In this document: piece by piece, positions 36,923-46,281 of the stretch | Layout of the letters: each line of letters begins with the position of its first letter | Numbering within the stretch: position 1 is the stretch's first letter | Assembly: GCA_025450755.1 (NCBI GenBank) | Contig: JANWLR010000060.1 | Location: 1 to 57,710, forward strand | From: Sphingomicrobium sp. | Lineage (GTDB): Bacteria > Pseudomonadota > Alphaproteobacteria > Sphingomonadales > Sphingomonadaceae | Direction of reading: 5' to 3' | DNA length: 57,710 bases | The notes under the pieces: model-generated | Databases searched by the model: none | What the model saw: the letters and a program-made list of their open reading frames with translations, nothing else | Told to the model about the DNA's origin: nothing | Translations under genes and position numbers: made by a program

Positions 36923-37237
36923 TTAGCTGCGCCGCCGCGGGATCAGACCGATGAGGCCGAGCAAACCAATCACGCCCCAGGGAAAGCTCTTCTTTTCCAC
37001 CGGAGCAGCAGTCGGGACAACGCCGTTGTTCGGCATATCGTTGACAGCCGCAAGGTCATTGGCAGCGGTCGGTGCCGGAGCGGCGGCGTTCGCCGTTTCA
37101 TTTGTTGTCGTTGTTGTCGTTGCCGCAGCCGCCGTATTTGCTGGGGCAGTCGCATTGTCCGCTGCATTCTGTGCGGCGGCGGGCGCTGCGGCGAGCAATG
37201 CGGCCGCGGCGAAGATGAGCGAAGTCGTTGCACGCAT
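36923..37237 (-). CDS. WGxxGxxG-CTERM small secreted protein
   Basis: 104 residues. A signal peptide (ending near AAAQNAADN) is followed by a very Ala/Thr/Asn-rich linker and a C-terminal FPWGVIGLLGLIGLIPRRRS. This matches the WGxxGxxG C-terminal sorting-type signal: a short hydrophobic helix and a basic end. GGAGGAATTTCGAC precedes ATG 37237; a longer in-frame extension is rejected. Function unknown. It lies 69 bases before metC and after a second protein of similar design. Confidence 0.8.
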   Translation of the reverse strand: MRATTSLIFAAAALLAAAPAAAQNAADNATAPANTAAAATTTTTTNETANAAAPAPTAANDLAAVNDMPNNGVVPTAAPVEKKSFPWGVIGLLGLIGLIPRRRS

Positions 37238-37262
37238 GTCGAAATTCCTCCGTCTCGTCCGA

Positions 37263-37466
37263 TTAAATCGGATCGCTTGTATAGCTGTCATTATCACTCG
37301 GCCGGCGAAGACCCAGGAGTCCAAGCAAGCCGAGGCAGCCGACCAGGTTCCAGATCAGGTCAGAACCCAAGTCCGTCTGCATTTGTGTCGTCGGAGTTTG
37401 TGTTGATGCCGATGTGCTCGCGAGCGCAGCTGCAACCACAAAAGTCGCTATCCATCGAGTGCGCAT
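37263..37466 (-). CDS. Second small secreted protein with GLLGLLGL-type tail
   Basis: 67 residues: signal peptide, a short Thr/Gln-rich mature part, then DLIWNLVGCLGLLGLLGLRR and a hydrophilic end (PSDNDSYTSDPI). The glycine-leucine helix and arginines resemble the WGxxGxxG tail of the next gene, but the motif starts WN rather than WG and has 12 extra residues after the arginines. A near-perfect Shine-Dalgarno (AGGGAGGA) precedes ATG 37466. Not a shadow: no real gene overlaps it. Confidence 0.75.
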   Translation of the reverse strand: MRTRWIATFVVAAALASTSASTQTPTTQMQTDLGSDLIWNLVGCLGLLGLLGLRRPSDNDSYTSDPI

Positions 37467-37593
37467 GCTTCCTCCCTCTGTCGAAGCAGTTGCGGGGCGC
37501 GCGATACGCGCGGAACGGCTGATCCCATCAAGCATGGGGTCACGTCAACAAGGTTCATCAATAGGGAATGCGATTGGACCGCGCAAACGCAAA

Positions 37594-37620
37594 CGCCCGG
37601 ATCGGCTAGCGATCCGGGCG
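37594..37620 (-). terminator. Strong hairpin, terminator-like on the minus strand
   Basis: CGCCCGGATCG (37594-37604) pairs perfectly over 11 bp with CGATCCGGGCG (37610-37620) around a 5-base loop. On the minus strand TTTGCGTTTGCG follows, a broken T-run. On the plus strand there is none. The only minus-strand frame it could end is the doubtful one at 37634-37849. Confidence 0.5.
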
Positions 37621-37633
37621 CCCTGCGTGACGA

Positions 37634-37849
37634 TTACTCGCCAGCCCCCTTGGATGTGTCGCGTTGGGCGTCCCCAGTCGCCCTCGCGGCCCCGAACCCG
37701 ACCCAAGAGCCAGTTACGTTCGGACCGTTATTGACTAGGCCCGACACAGGCTCATTGTCACCGCTGTAAATTGATGGACGTTGCGTTTGTGTACTTGCTG
37801 TGTCGGCGCGGCCACAGGGTACATCCGGTTGCCAGCGCGGAATCGTCAC
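37634..37849 (-). CDS. Doubtful small gene ahead of a minus-strand hairpin
   Basis: 71 residues from a GTG, hydrophilic, no signal or membrane segment and no family I recognise. Third codon positions are less GC-rich than in neighbouring genes and no spaced ribosome site precedes the GTG. In favour: a strong minus-strand hairpin begins 14 bases after the stop. It may instead be a non-coding transcript from the proS upstream region. Confidence 0.2.
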   Translation of the reverse strand: MTIPRWQPDVPCGRADTASTQTQRPSIYSGDNEPVSGLVNNGPNVTGSWVGFGAARATGDAQRDTSKGAGE

Positions 37850-37864
37850 CCTAGAGCGCCCATC

Positions 37865-39187
37865 ATGCGCTTGTCCCGTGCGTTCCTTCCCGTCCTAAAG
37901 GAGAGTCCCGCGGACGCCCAGATCGTCAGTCACAAGCTGATGCTCCGGGCCGGGCTGGTCCGCCAGACCGCCGCCGGCATCTACGCCTGGCTCCCCCTCG
38001 GCTTCCGTGTGCTCAAGAAGATCGAGAAGATCGTGAGGGAAGAGCAGGACCGCGCCGGTGCGCAGGAAATGCTGATGCCGACGCTTCAGTCGGCCGAGCT
38101 GTGGCGCGAAAGCGGTCGCTACGACGCCTACGGGCCCGAGATGCTGCGGATCCGCGACCGCCATGATCGCGAGATGCTCTATGGACCGACCAACGAAGAG
38201 ATGATCACCATGCTCTTTCGCGATGAGGTGAAGAGCTACAGGGACCTTCCGCGCACACTCTACCACATCCAGTGGAAGTTCAGGGATGAAGTGCGGCCGC
38301 GCTTCGGCGTCATGCGCGGGCGCGAATTCCTGATGAAGGACGCCTATAGCTTCGATCTCGACGAAGCCGGGGCTCGGCAGAGCTACTACACGCAAATGCT
38401 CGCCTATCTTAGGACCTTTCAGCGGATGGGCATTCAGGCCGTCCCGATGAAGGCTTCGTCCGGACCGATTGGCGGAGATCTCAGCCACGAGTTCATCGTT
38501 CTTGCTCCGACCGGCGAGAGCGAGGTCTTCTACGATTCCGCTTATGAGGAATTCGACTGGCACCAGGCGGAGCTGAGATATGGCGACGAAGCCGGGCTGA
38601 AAGGCCTTTTCGATCGCGTCAATTCGACCTACGCCGCAACTGACGAGACGCACGATGTCGCGAAGTGGGAAGCGCTCGCCGAGCATAGGCGCCGCACCGG
38701 CCGCGGCATCGAAGTGGGTCACATCTTCTACTTCGGCGACAAATATTCGAAGGCGATGGGTCTCAAGGTCTCGGCACCGGACGGAACCCCAGTGACCCCG
38801 ATGATGGGCAGCTACGGCGTTGGGGTTTCACGTCTTGTCGGCGCGATCATAGAGGCGAGCCATGATGATTCGGGCATCATCTGGCCCGAAGCGGTCGCGC
38901 CATGGCAGGTGGGAATAGTGACGATGCGGCAGGATGACGAGGCAAGCTCCTTGGCTGCCGAGAAGATCTACGCACAGCTCACTGCGGCAGGGATCGAGAC
39001 GCTCTACGACGACCGCGACGAGCGCGGAGGAGTGAAGCTCGGTTCGATGGACCTGATTGGACTACCCTGGCAGGTCATCGCCGGCCCGCGCGGAATCGCA
39101 AACGGCACGGTCGAATTAAAGCGCCGTTCAACCGGCGAGCGCGAGGAACTGAGCATCGAAAGCGCTCTTGCGAGATTGACCGAATGA
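37865..39187 (+). CDS. proS: Prolyl-tRNA synthetase
   Basis: 440 residues, the short form without the editing insertion domain, as usual in alphaproteobacteria and mitochondria. Class II motifs are visible: [14 protein letters not shown] and the [17 protein letters not shown] region. The catalytic core runs to about residue 320, followed by the anticodon-binding domain. Lacking the insertion domain, it may depend on separate trans-editing factors such as YbaK/ProXp. ATG 37865 matches the family N-terminus [15 protein letters not shown]. It overlaps lolC (ATGA). Confidence 0.96.
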   Translation: MRLSRAFLPVLKESPADAQIVSHKLMLRAGLVRQTAAGIYAWLPLGFRVLKKIEKIVREEQDRAGAQEMLMPTLQSAELWRESGRYDAYGPEMLRIRDRHDREMLYGPTNEEMITMLFRDEVKSYRDLPRTLYHIQWKFRDEVRPRFGVMRGREFLMKDAYSFDLDEAGARQSYYTQMLAYLRTFQRMGIQAVPMKASSGPIGGDLSHEFIVLAPTGESEVFYDSAYEEFDWHQAELRYGDEAGLKGLFDRVNSTYAATDETHDVAKWEALAEHRRRTGRGIEVGHIFYFGDKYSKAMGLKVSAPDGTPVTPMMGSYGVGVSRLVGAIIEASHDDSGIIWPEAVAPWQVGIVTMRQDDEASSLAAEKIYAQLTAAGIETLYDDRDERGGVKLGSMDLIGLPWQVIAGPRGIANGTVELKRRSTGEREELSIESALARLTE

Positions 39188-40434
39188 TCTTGAACCGCGC
39201 CGAGCGCATGCTCGCCCGCCGTTACCTTCTGCCCGGCAAGGGCGAGGGCTTCATCTTCCTTGTCGCTACGATCAGCCTCATCGCGGTCGCGCTCGGCGTC
39301 GCCGCACTGATCATCGTGATGAGCGTGATGAACGGCTTCCGCGCGGAACTATTCGACAAGATCGTTGGCCTGAACGGACATGCCGTGGTCCAGGGCTATG
39401 ACGGACGGTTATCTGATTGGCAGCAGATTGCGGACTCGGCCAAGAAGACTCCCGGGGTGACCTCGGCCGTCCCACTCATTGAAACGCCACTGATGGCGAC
39501 CACGAACGGGCGCTTTGCCGGTGTGCTGGTGCGCGGCATGCGCATGGAAGACATTCACTCCAACCGCACGATCATGTCGGGCGTAGTCGCCGGCGACATC
39601 AAGTCTGTTACCCCAGGCAGCGGCAAGGTGGCGATCGGCTCACGGCTCGCAGAGACGCTTGGCGCCTATCCGGGCAGTCAGATCACGCTGTGGAATCCTG
39701 AGGGCCGTTCCACGGTCGTTGGCACGGTCCCGCGAGAGGAGACCTACACCGTGGGCGCGATCTTCGAGATCGGCGTCTATGACTATGACAAAGCCTTCGT
39801 CCTCATGCCCATGCAGGACGCTCAGGAGCTTTTGCTCATGGGCGACCAGGTGGGGATGGTCGAAATCCAGACAAAAGATCCGGACCGCGTGCAGCAGATC
39901 GTCGCGCCCCTCCAGAAGCTGATCCAAGGCAAAGGCGTTATCGTCGACTGGCGGCAGATGAACTCGGCCCTGTTCCAGGCGTTGGAGGTCGAGCGCGTGG
40001 CGATGTTCGTCGTCCTTTCGCTGATCGTGCTCGTCGCGGTGTTCAACATCCTCTCGTCGCTGATTATGCTCGTGCGCGCGAAAACCCGGGACATCGCAAT
40101 CCTCAGGACCATGGGCGCGAGCCGGCGCGGGATGATGAAGGTATTCGTGACCGTTGGCGTGACAATCGGCACGCTCGGCATTGTCCTTGGGATTATTTTA
40201 GGCGCGATTTTTCTTTATTTTCGGCAAGATGTAGTGAATTTCATCCAGGACGTGACAGGTCAGAACCTGTGGGACCCGTCGGTACGATTCCTGACGGACC
40301 TTCCGGCCAAGCCGAACCCGGTAGAAGTCGTTGCGATCATCCTCATCGCATTGATCCTTTCGTTCCTCGCGACGCTCTATCCCGCCTACAAGGCGGCGAG
40401 CACCGATCCGGTCCAGGTCCTGCGCTATGAGTGA
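39184..40434 (+). CDS. lolC: Lipoprotein-releasing ABC transporter permease LolC/E
   Basis: 416 residues. The N-terminal membrane helix ([19 protein letters not shown]) is followed by a periplasmic MacB-type domain and three C-terminal helices. [16 protein letters not shown] is typical. With LolD it moves outer-membrane lipoproteins from the inner membrane to LolA. Only one permease gene is present, so this may be the single LolF-type permease found in many alphaproteobacteria. The start overlaps proS; the end overlaps lolD by 8 bases. Confidence 0.92.
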   Translation: MILNRAERMLARRYLLPGKGEGFIFLVATISLIAVALGVAALIIVMSVMNGFRAELFDKIVGLNGHAVVQGYDGRLSDWQQIADSAKKTPGVTSAVPLIETPLMATTNGRFAGVLVRGMRMEDIHSNRTIMSGVVAGDIKSVTPGSGKVAIGSRLAETLGAYPGSQITLWNPEGRSTVVGTVPREETYTVGAIFEIGVYDYDKAFVLMPMQDAQELLLMGDQVGMVEIQTKDPDRVQQIVAPLQKLIQGKGVIVDWRQMNSALFQALEVERVAMFVVLSLIVLVAVFNILSSLIMLVRAKTRDIAILRTMGASRRGMMKVFVTVGVTIGTLGIVLGIILGAIFLYFRQDVVNFIQDVTGQNLWDPSVRFLTDLPAKPNPVEVVAIILIALILSFLATLYPAYKAASTDPVQVLRYE

Positions 40435-41101
40435 GCCGGTCCTTGTAACGAAGAACCTGAAGCGCAGCTTCACCCAGGCAGAAGTGACGATCGACGTCCT
40501 GCAGGGCGTCGATCTCGCCGTTCAGCCGGGCGAAATTGTTGCGCTCTTGGGCCCATCAGGCTCGGGCAAATCGACATTGCTCCAGGCCGTGGGGCTTCTC
40601 GAAGGTGGTTTCGAAGGGTCGATCCGGCTCGCAGGCGAGGAGGCGGCCGAGCTCGACGACGATGGTCGGACGCGTCTGAGGCGCGATCTCTTGGGCTTCG
40701 TCTACCAATTTCACCACCTGCTGCCCGAGTTCAACGCCGTCGAAAATGTGGTCTTGCCGCAGCTGGTTCGCGGTGCCGAACCGAGTGATGCCAGAAACCG
40801 CGCGCAGCAACTGCTTGGCGCTCTCGGTCTCGCCGAGCGTTTTGACCATCGGCCATCGAAGCTCTCGGGCGGCGAGCAGCAGCGCGTCGCGGTAGCGCGC
40901 GCGCTCGCCAACAAGCCGCCGCTGGTGCTTGCGGATGAACCGACCGGCAATCTCGATGAGAAGACTGCGGACGCCGTGCTCTCGGAGTTTCTGACATTGG
41001 TTCGCGGAGAAGGTAGCGCCGCACTCGTGGCGACGCACAACGAGCGGCTAGCGGCAAAGATGGACCGCGTCGTCCGTCTGCACGAGGGGCGACTTCAATA
41101 G
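40427..41101 (+). CDS. lolD: Lipoprotein-releasing ABC transporter ATPase LolD
   Basis: 224 residues. Walker [12 protein letters not shown], signature [15 protein letters not shown], Walker [13 protein letters not shown] and switch histidine ATHNERL are all present. It energises the lolC-encoded permease. The stop overlaps the GTG of the LprI-like gene (TAGTG). Confidence 0.97.
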   Translation: MSEPVLVTKNLKRSFTQAEVTIDVLQGVDLAVQPGEIVALLGPSGSGKSTLLQAVGLLEGGFEGSIRLAGEEAAELDDDGRTRLRRDLLGFVYQFHHLLPEFNAVENVVLPQLVRGAEPSDARNRAQQLLGALGLAERFDHRPSKLSGGEQQRVAVARALANKPPLVLADEPTGNLDEKTADAVLSEFLTLVRGEGSAALVATHNERLAAKMDRVVRLHEGRLQ

Positions 41102-42027
41102 TGGCGCCGGAGCGTCAACCAGAGCCATCTGACCCCAAGCGCGGACTCAACTTGACCGCGATCCTCCTCATCGGCGGGCTCATTCTCGCCGTGCTCATCG
41201 TCGCCTATTTTGCGACGAGGGGCAGTTCGGACCAGGACAAGCTCACCAATACAGCAGTGGCGAGCTCGACCCCCGCCAATCATGAAAAGATCTGCGCGAG
41301 CAGCGCGACTTACGGTCTCATCAAGCGCGAGCTGTTCCGCCGCGCTGCTCAGCTTCGCGGGAATAACCAGGCGGCCTATGACCAGCTCTCCACCGTGGCC
41401 GTCCTACGGATGGAAAACCCGGTTATGGAAAGTGAAGATACGCTGACCGGTGCCGTCAATTGCTCGGGATCGCTTTCGCTCGACCTCCCGCCCGGAGTTG
41501 CAGCGGTCGGAGGCCGCACGACATTGATGTCCGATGTCGATTACACGGTCCAGCCGGCCGCCGACGGAAGCGGGAACGTGGTCCTGCTGAAGAACGCCGA
41601 CGCGATCATTGCACCGCTCGCGACGCTCGCCCGGACCAGCCAACCGCTGCAGGTCACACAAAATGACGCCGCACCCGAGTCCTCGGAAGAAAATCAGGTG
41701 GCGCCCGAAGTCGAACACTCCGCGTCGCAAGCGCCATCCACTCCGACACAGCCGAGCTTTTCCTGTCAGGCTGCGCATACGAGCGGAGAGGCCGCCGTAT
41801 GTCGTGACCCCGGCCTTGCTGCGCTCGACCGGAACATGGCCTCTGAATACGGCCACGCATTCGCGGTCGCTAACCCCGACCAGCGCGACCTGCTCAAGCA
41901 GACAGCCCGGCGTTTCTATGCCTATCGCGATCGCTGCCCTGACTTGCAATGTATTGCCGCTGCTTATTCCGGGCGAATCCGGGAGATACGCGACATCATC
42001 GAGGGGCGCTGGCAGCCGCCGCAATAA
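41101..42027 (+). CDS. Membrane-anchored protein with LprI-like C-terminal domain
   Basis: 308 residues. One membrane segment (about 17-40) anchors a periplasmic part. The central region (60-180) is unassigned, with a few cysteines. A Ser/Thr/Pro/Glu-rich linker (about 190-220) leads to the C-terminal domain with the LprI-like pattern FSCQAAHTSGEAAVCRDPGLAALDRNMA and RFYAYRDRCPDLQCIAAAY. LprI-like proteins include lysozyme inhibitors; that role is only inferred. The GTG start overlaps lolD, so it belongs to the Lol operon. Confidence 0.75.
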   Translation: MAPERQPEPSDPKRGLNLTAILLIGGLILAVLIVAYFATRGSSDQDKLTNTAVASSTPANHEKICASSATYGLIKRELFRRAAQLRGNNQAAYDQLSTVAVLRMENPVMESEDTLTGAVNCSGSLSLDLPPGVAAVGGRTTLMSDVDYTVQPAADGSGNVVLLKNADAIIAPLATLARTSQPLQVTQNDAAPESSEENQVAPEVEHSASQAPSTPTQPSFSCQAAHTSGEAAVCRDPGLAALDRNMASEYGHAFAVANPDQRDLLKQTARRFYAYRDRCPDLQCIAAAYSGRIREIRDIIEGRWQPPQ

Positions 42028-42092
42028 GGATCATGGGGATAAGTTCCCGGTGGCCGCTTTGCACGCCTTAGCCAAGATCCCATAATCTGCGT

Positions 42093-45000
42093 GTGACTCA
42101 GCCGTTCGTCCCGCTACGCGTCTTCTCCTCCTTCACGATGCTCGAAGGAGCGATGGAGCCCAAGACCATCGCCGAACGCGCGGCTAAGCTCGGGTTTCCG
42201 GCGGTCGCGCTCACCGACCGGAATGGTCTCTACGGCGCGATGCAATTCAGTGAAGCCTGCTTCGGCAAGGGCGTGCAGCCGATTATTGGCGCCATGTTGG
42301 GCGTTGCGCGCCCGTCGGAGATCGGTGGGGAACGCGGCATCGACTGGCTGGCGCTGTTGGCGCAGGATGAGCAAGGCTATGCGAATTTGTGCAAGCTGGT
42401 CTCTTCGGCGCACCTGCACCGTCCGCTCGAGCAGGAACCGCATGTCGAATTCGGCCGGTTGGATGGTCTTAACGAGGGTCTGATCGCGTTGACGGCAGGC
42501 GCCGAGGGCGCGCTCGTCCGGTTGATTGCCGACGGGCAGCAGCCGAAGGCTGAGGCCTACCTCGATCAACTCCAGGCACTCTTTCCCAAGCGCCTGTATA
42601 TCGAACTATCCCGCCGCAACGATTCAACCGAGGAAGCCGCCGAAGCGCAGTTGATCGAGTTCGCTTACGCCCGGAACCTTCCGCTGGTCGCCACGAACCC
42701 GGCGGCTTACGTGGATCCGGCATTCCACGCCGCTCATGACGCAATGTTGTGCATTGCCAATTCGGCTTATGTCGAAAGCGCCGATCGTCCCAGCTCTTCC
42801 CGCGACGCCTGGCTCAAGGACAGCGCCACAATGGCCGAGCTGTTCGCGGACCTTCCGGAAGCGCTTGCCAACACGCTTGTGGTCGCGCAGCGCTGTGCCG
42901 TCGCCGCGCCCAAGCGAAAACCGATTCTTCCGCGCCTCGGCGATGACGAGGATGAGCAGCTTCGCAACGACGCGCGCGACGGCCTAGCCGAACGCCTGAA
43001 AGGCCGGCCCGACGAACAGCAGCAGGAGTATGCGGAGCGCCTCGACTATGAGCTCGACATCATCACCGGCATGGGATTCGCTGGCTACTTCCTGATCGTC
43101 GCCGATTTCATCAAATGGGCGAAGGCAAACGATATTCCGGTCGGTCCAGGCCGCGGCTCGGGCGCCGGTTCGGTAGTCGCCTGGGCGCTTACGATCACCG
43201 ATCTGGACCCGATCTCGCTTGGCCTGCTGTTCGAGCGATTCCTCAACCCAGAACGCGTTTCGATGCCGGACTTCGATATCGATTTCTGCGAAACGCACCG
43301 AGACAAGGTGATTGCGTACGTCCAGCAGAAATATGGCCGCGACAAGGTGGCCCAGATCATTACGTTCGGACGCCTCAAGGCGCGCGCAGTGCTCAAGGAC
43401 ACCGGTCGCGTCCTGCAAATGAGCTATGGCCACGTTGACCGTCTCGCGAAGCTGATCCCGAACCATCCGACGGATCCTTGGACCCTCCAGCGCTCATTGA
43501 ACGGCGTCTCCGAAGTTGCGGCCGAGTACAAGAATCCGGACGTCAAGCGGCTGTTCGACCTCGCCATGAAGCTGGAAGGATTGCCGCGCCATGCCTCGAC
43601 GCACGCCGCCGGCGTTGTGATCGGCGATCGTCCTCTCGATGAGCTCGTGCCGCTTTACCGAGATCCGCGATCGGACATGCCCGTTACGCAGTTCGACATG
43701 AAACATGTCGAGGCGGCGGGCCTGGTGAAATTCGACTTCCTGGGCCTGAAGACCTTGTCGGTGCTGAAGGAGTGCCAGCGGCTACTCGCCGAACAGGGCA
43801 TCGATGTCGATCTCGGCGCCCTGCCATGGGACGACCCAGCGGTATTCGATCTCCTCCAACGCGGTGACACGGTCGGCGTGTTTCAGGTCGAATCCGAAGG
43901 CATGCGGCGCACGCTCTCCGCGGTGAAGCCGACGTGCTTTGAGGACATCATCGCCCTCAACGCGCTCTATCGGCCAGGGCCAATGGACAACATCCCGATG
44001 TTCGGCCGGCGCAAGAACGTCGAAGAACTGATCGAATATCCGCACCCGCTGCTCGAAGACATCCTGAAGGAAACCTATGGCATCTTCGTCTACCAAGAGC
44101 AGGTGATGCAGGCCGCTCAGATCCTGGCCGGCTATTCGCTTGGGGGCGCCGACCTGCTCCGGCGGGCAATGGGCAAAAAGATCAAGAGCGAAATGGACGC
44201 CCAGCGGGCGACATTTGTGAAAGGCTGTGCGGAGCACAACAATATCCCCGAAGCCAAGGCGAACGAGCTGTTCGACTTGATCGACAAATTCGCGGGCTAT
44301 GGCTTCAACAAGAGCCATTCGGCGGGCTACGCTTTGCTGACCTATCAGACTGCGTGGCTGAAAGCGCATCACCGTGCAGAATTCTATGCAGCGTCCATGA
44401 GCTTCGACGTCGCGCTCACCGACAAGCTCGCAATGTTCATCGATGACATGCGCCGCGCCGAACTCGAGTGCCTGCCCCCCGACGTGAATGCCAGCGTCGC
44501 ACATTTCGCGGTCGAAAATGGCAGCGTTCGATATGCCCTCGGCGCACTCAAGGGTGTTGGAGAGAAGGCAATGGAGGAGCTGGTCGCGGAACGCGAACGG
44601 GCCGGCCCATTCAAGAGCCTCGAGGATTTCGCCGCCCGAATTGATCCGCGCCTGCTGAATCGCCGGCAATTGGAGAGCCTCGCCGGCGCAGGCGCGTTCG
44701 ATGGCCTAAGGCTCGAACGGGCTGCGGTTTTTGGCGCTGCGGAGACTATTCTGGCGCATGCCGCGAGCGCCCACGAACAGCGCGAAACGGGGCAGGCGGG
44801 GCTCTTCGGGGCGAATTCGACCGAATCCTCGCCGATCCGCCTTCCACGCGATGCCTCGTGGACGCTTGCCCGAAGAATGGCCGCCGAGCGCGACGCGTTC
44901 GGATTCTACTTCTCTGCCCACCCGGTCGATGCGTCGCGCCACCTGCTCGCGGCGCACAAGGTGAAGAGCTTCGCTGAAGTGGCCGAGATGCACGTTGGAG

Positions 45001-45536
45001 AAGGCGAGCGAATCGGCGCGAGCATGGCCGCGCTCGTCGAGGACACCCGCTGGCGCACGTCGGCGAAAGGTCGCCGTTACATGATGGCGACGCTCAGCGA
45101 CGGCACGGGACAGTTCATTGCGACGGCATTTGATGACGAAGCCACTGCCGCGCTCGAGGCCGCAGCAAAAGCCGGTAAATGTGGCTTGCTCGCAGTTGAG
45201 CTCGACCGCCGGGCTGGCGACGATGTGCCACGAGTGACGGTCAAACGATTCCAACCCCTGAACGATCTTGCCAAGCGGACGCGTTTGCAAATGACCGTCC
45301 GGGTCAGCGATCGAGCCGCTGGTGAACGGCTAATCCGCGAATTGGCAGATGCACGCGGCGGCAACGGTCTGCTGCGCCTCGTGCTGCCGCTCGCGTCTGG
45401 CGGAGAGGCGATGGTCGTCGCAGGCCGTGACTTTGCGCTCGATGGCGAGCTCGTAGCCCGCCTTGAGCGTATAACGGGCGAGGGCAGCGTCGACCTTTCC
45501 GTTCAGGAACCGCCGAAGCTCGCCCTCGTCGGCTGA
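42093..45536 (+). CDS. dnaE: DNA polymerase III alpha subunit
   Basis: 1147 residues, the replicative polymerase. The active-site aspartates are in MPDFDIDFC and in QFDMKHVEAAG. A clamp-binding/tail OB-fold is in GASMAALVEDTRWR. The N-terminal PHP domain begins FVPLRVFSSFTMLEGA, where active PHP domains and E. coli DnaE have HxxxH-type histidines (FVHLRVHS), so the metal site looks lost and proofreading must come from DnaQ. GTG start, 66 bases after the LprI-like gene. It is convergent with the hemerythrin gene, 2 bases apart. Confidence 0.96.
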   Translation: MTQPFVPLRVFSSFTMLEGAMEPKTIAERAAKLGFPAVALTDRNGLYGAMQFSEACFGKGVQPIIGAMLGVARPSEIGGERGIDWLALLAQDEQGYANLCKLVSSAHLHRPLEQEPHVEFGRLDGLNEGLIALTAGAEGALVRLIADGQQPKAEAYLDQLQALFPKRLYIELSRRNDSTEEAAEAQLIEFAYARNLPLVATNPAAYVDPAFHAAHDAMLCIANSAYVESADRPSSSRDAWLKDSATMAELFADLPEALANTLVVAQRCAVAAPKRKPILPRLGDDEDEQLRNDARDGLAERLKGRPDEQQQEYAERLDYELDIITGMGFAGYFLIVADFIKWAKANDIPVGPGRGSGAGSVVAWALTITDLDPISLGLLFERFLNPERVSMPDFDIDFCETHRDKVIAYVQQKYGRDKVAQIITFGRLKARAVLKDTGRVLQMSYGHVDRLAKLIPNHPTDPWTLQRSLNGVSEVAAEYKNPDVKRLFDLAMKLEGLPRHASTHAAGVVIGDRPLDELVPLYRDPRSDMPVTQFDMKHVEAAGLVKFDFLGLKTLSVLKECQRLLAEQGIDVDLGALPWDDPAVFDLLQRGDTVGVFQVESEGMRRTLSAVKPTCFEDIIALNALYRPGPMDNIPMFGRRKNVEELIEYPHPLLEDILKETYGIFVYQEQVMQAAQILAGYSLGGADLLRRAMGKKIKSEMDAQRATFVKGCAEHNNIPEAKANELFDLIDKFAGYGFNKSHSAGYALLTYQTAWLKAHHRAEFYAASMSFDVALTDKLAMFIDDMRRAELECLPPDVNASVAHFAVENGSVRYALGALKGVGEKAMEELVAERERAGPFKSLEDFAARIDPRLLNRRQLESLAGAGAFDGLRLERAAVFGAAETILAHAASAHEQRETGQAGLFGANSTESSPIRLPRDASWTLARRMAAERDAFGFYFSAHPVDASRHLLAAHKVKSFAEVAEMHVGEGERIGASMAALVEDTRWRTSAKGRRYMMATLSDGTGQFIATAFDDEATAALEAAAKAGKCGLLAVELDRRAGDDVPRVTVKRFQPLNDLAKRTRLQMTVRVSDRAAGERLIRELADARGGNGLLRLVLPLASGGEAMVVAGRDFALDGELVARLERITGEGSVDLSVQEPPKLALVG

Positions 45537-45538
45537 GT

Positions 45539-46171
45539 TCAGGCCATCCAGAAGCCGTCGCGGTTGACGAGGGCGGTGAGGTGGGCGTTTTCCTCCACGG
45601 TCATGTCCTTCTTGAAGTTCGGAAAGACCTGCTCCTCCTCCATGTGCGCATGCTCGGCGACGAGCTTGCGGAACTCGCGCACCTTCTCGAGCCAGTTCGG
45701 CGCGTCAGTGCCCATTTCGTTCAACTCATAGATGAACGTCTTGATGTAGCCGTGCTCGCCTTCGAGGTGGTCGGCATCGGCTGCATCATCGTCTTCACGG
45801 AGCGCCGGGTAGATTACCATCTCCTCGGCATGGGCATGCTTGTCGAGTGCGTGGCAAAGCTTCATGAAGAGCATCTTGCGCTTGAAGCTCTGCGTTTGAT
45901 CGGTCGCGAGCATCTTGTCGAAAATCGCCAGCGCCTCATCATGCTCGGCGGTCAGGATTTCGTCCCAGTCGCCGATCGTTGCTTCCATGCCCTGCATGAG
46001 CGCTTTTCGGCCGTAATTGGCGGCAAAACCGATCGCTGCTCCGCCGAGGGCAGCGGCAATGATCGGGCCAGCGCCCTCGCCCCACGAAAATGCACTGCGA
46101 TTGCTGCTCGAGCCGCGGCTGCTGCCCGAGGTCGATCGGTTGGATGTGCGGCTTCCGGTGCGCGTTGCCAT
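45539..46171 (-). CDS. Hemerythrin-domain protein
   Basis: 210 residues. A Ser/Thr/Arg-rich N-terminus and a glycine/alanine hydrophobic segment (about 33-52) precede a four-helix hemerythrin domain. Iron ligands are in TAEHDEALAIF, KHAHAEEMVIYPAL, LEGEHGYIKTF and EHAHMEEEQVFPNF. It probably binds O2, NO or senses iron/oxidative stress; the N-terminal segment may associate with the membrane. The 110-base gap to mtgA holds no other gene. Confidence 0.9.
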   Translation of the reverse strand: MATRTGSRTSNRSTSGSSRGSSSNRSAFSWGEGAGPIIAAALGGAAIGFAANYGRKALMQGMEATIGDWDEILTAEHDEALAIFDKMLATDQTQSFKRKMLFMKLCHALDKHAHAEEMVIYPALREDDDAADADHLEGEHGYIKTFIYELNEMGTDAPNWLEKVREFRKLVAEHAHMEEEQVFPNFKKDMTVEENAHLTALVNRDGFWMA

Positions 46172-46281
46172 AAACTCCTCCTTGTCGAGATTTGCGGGTC
46201 AAAATCTGAAGTATTCAACGGACAGGGAAGAGGCGCCGTTCCATTCGTGAACCGTGCTTCACGAACCGTTCGGCGCATTGG

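Noticed and set aside
37780-37864. In-frame extension of proS to 37781
   Set aside because: The added residues are atypical and the family N-terminus begins exactly at ATG 37865.
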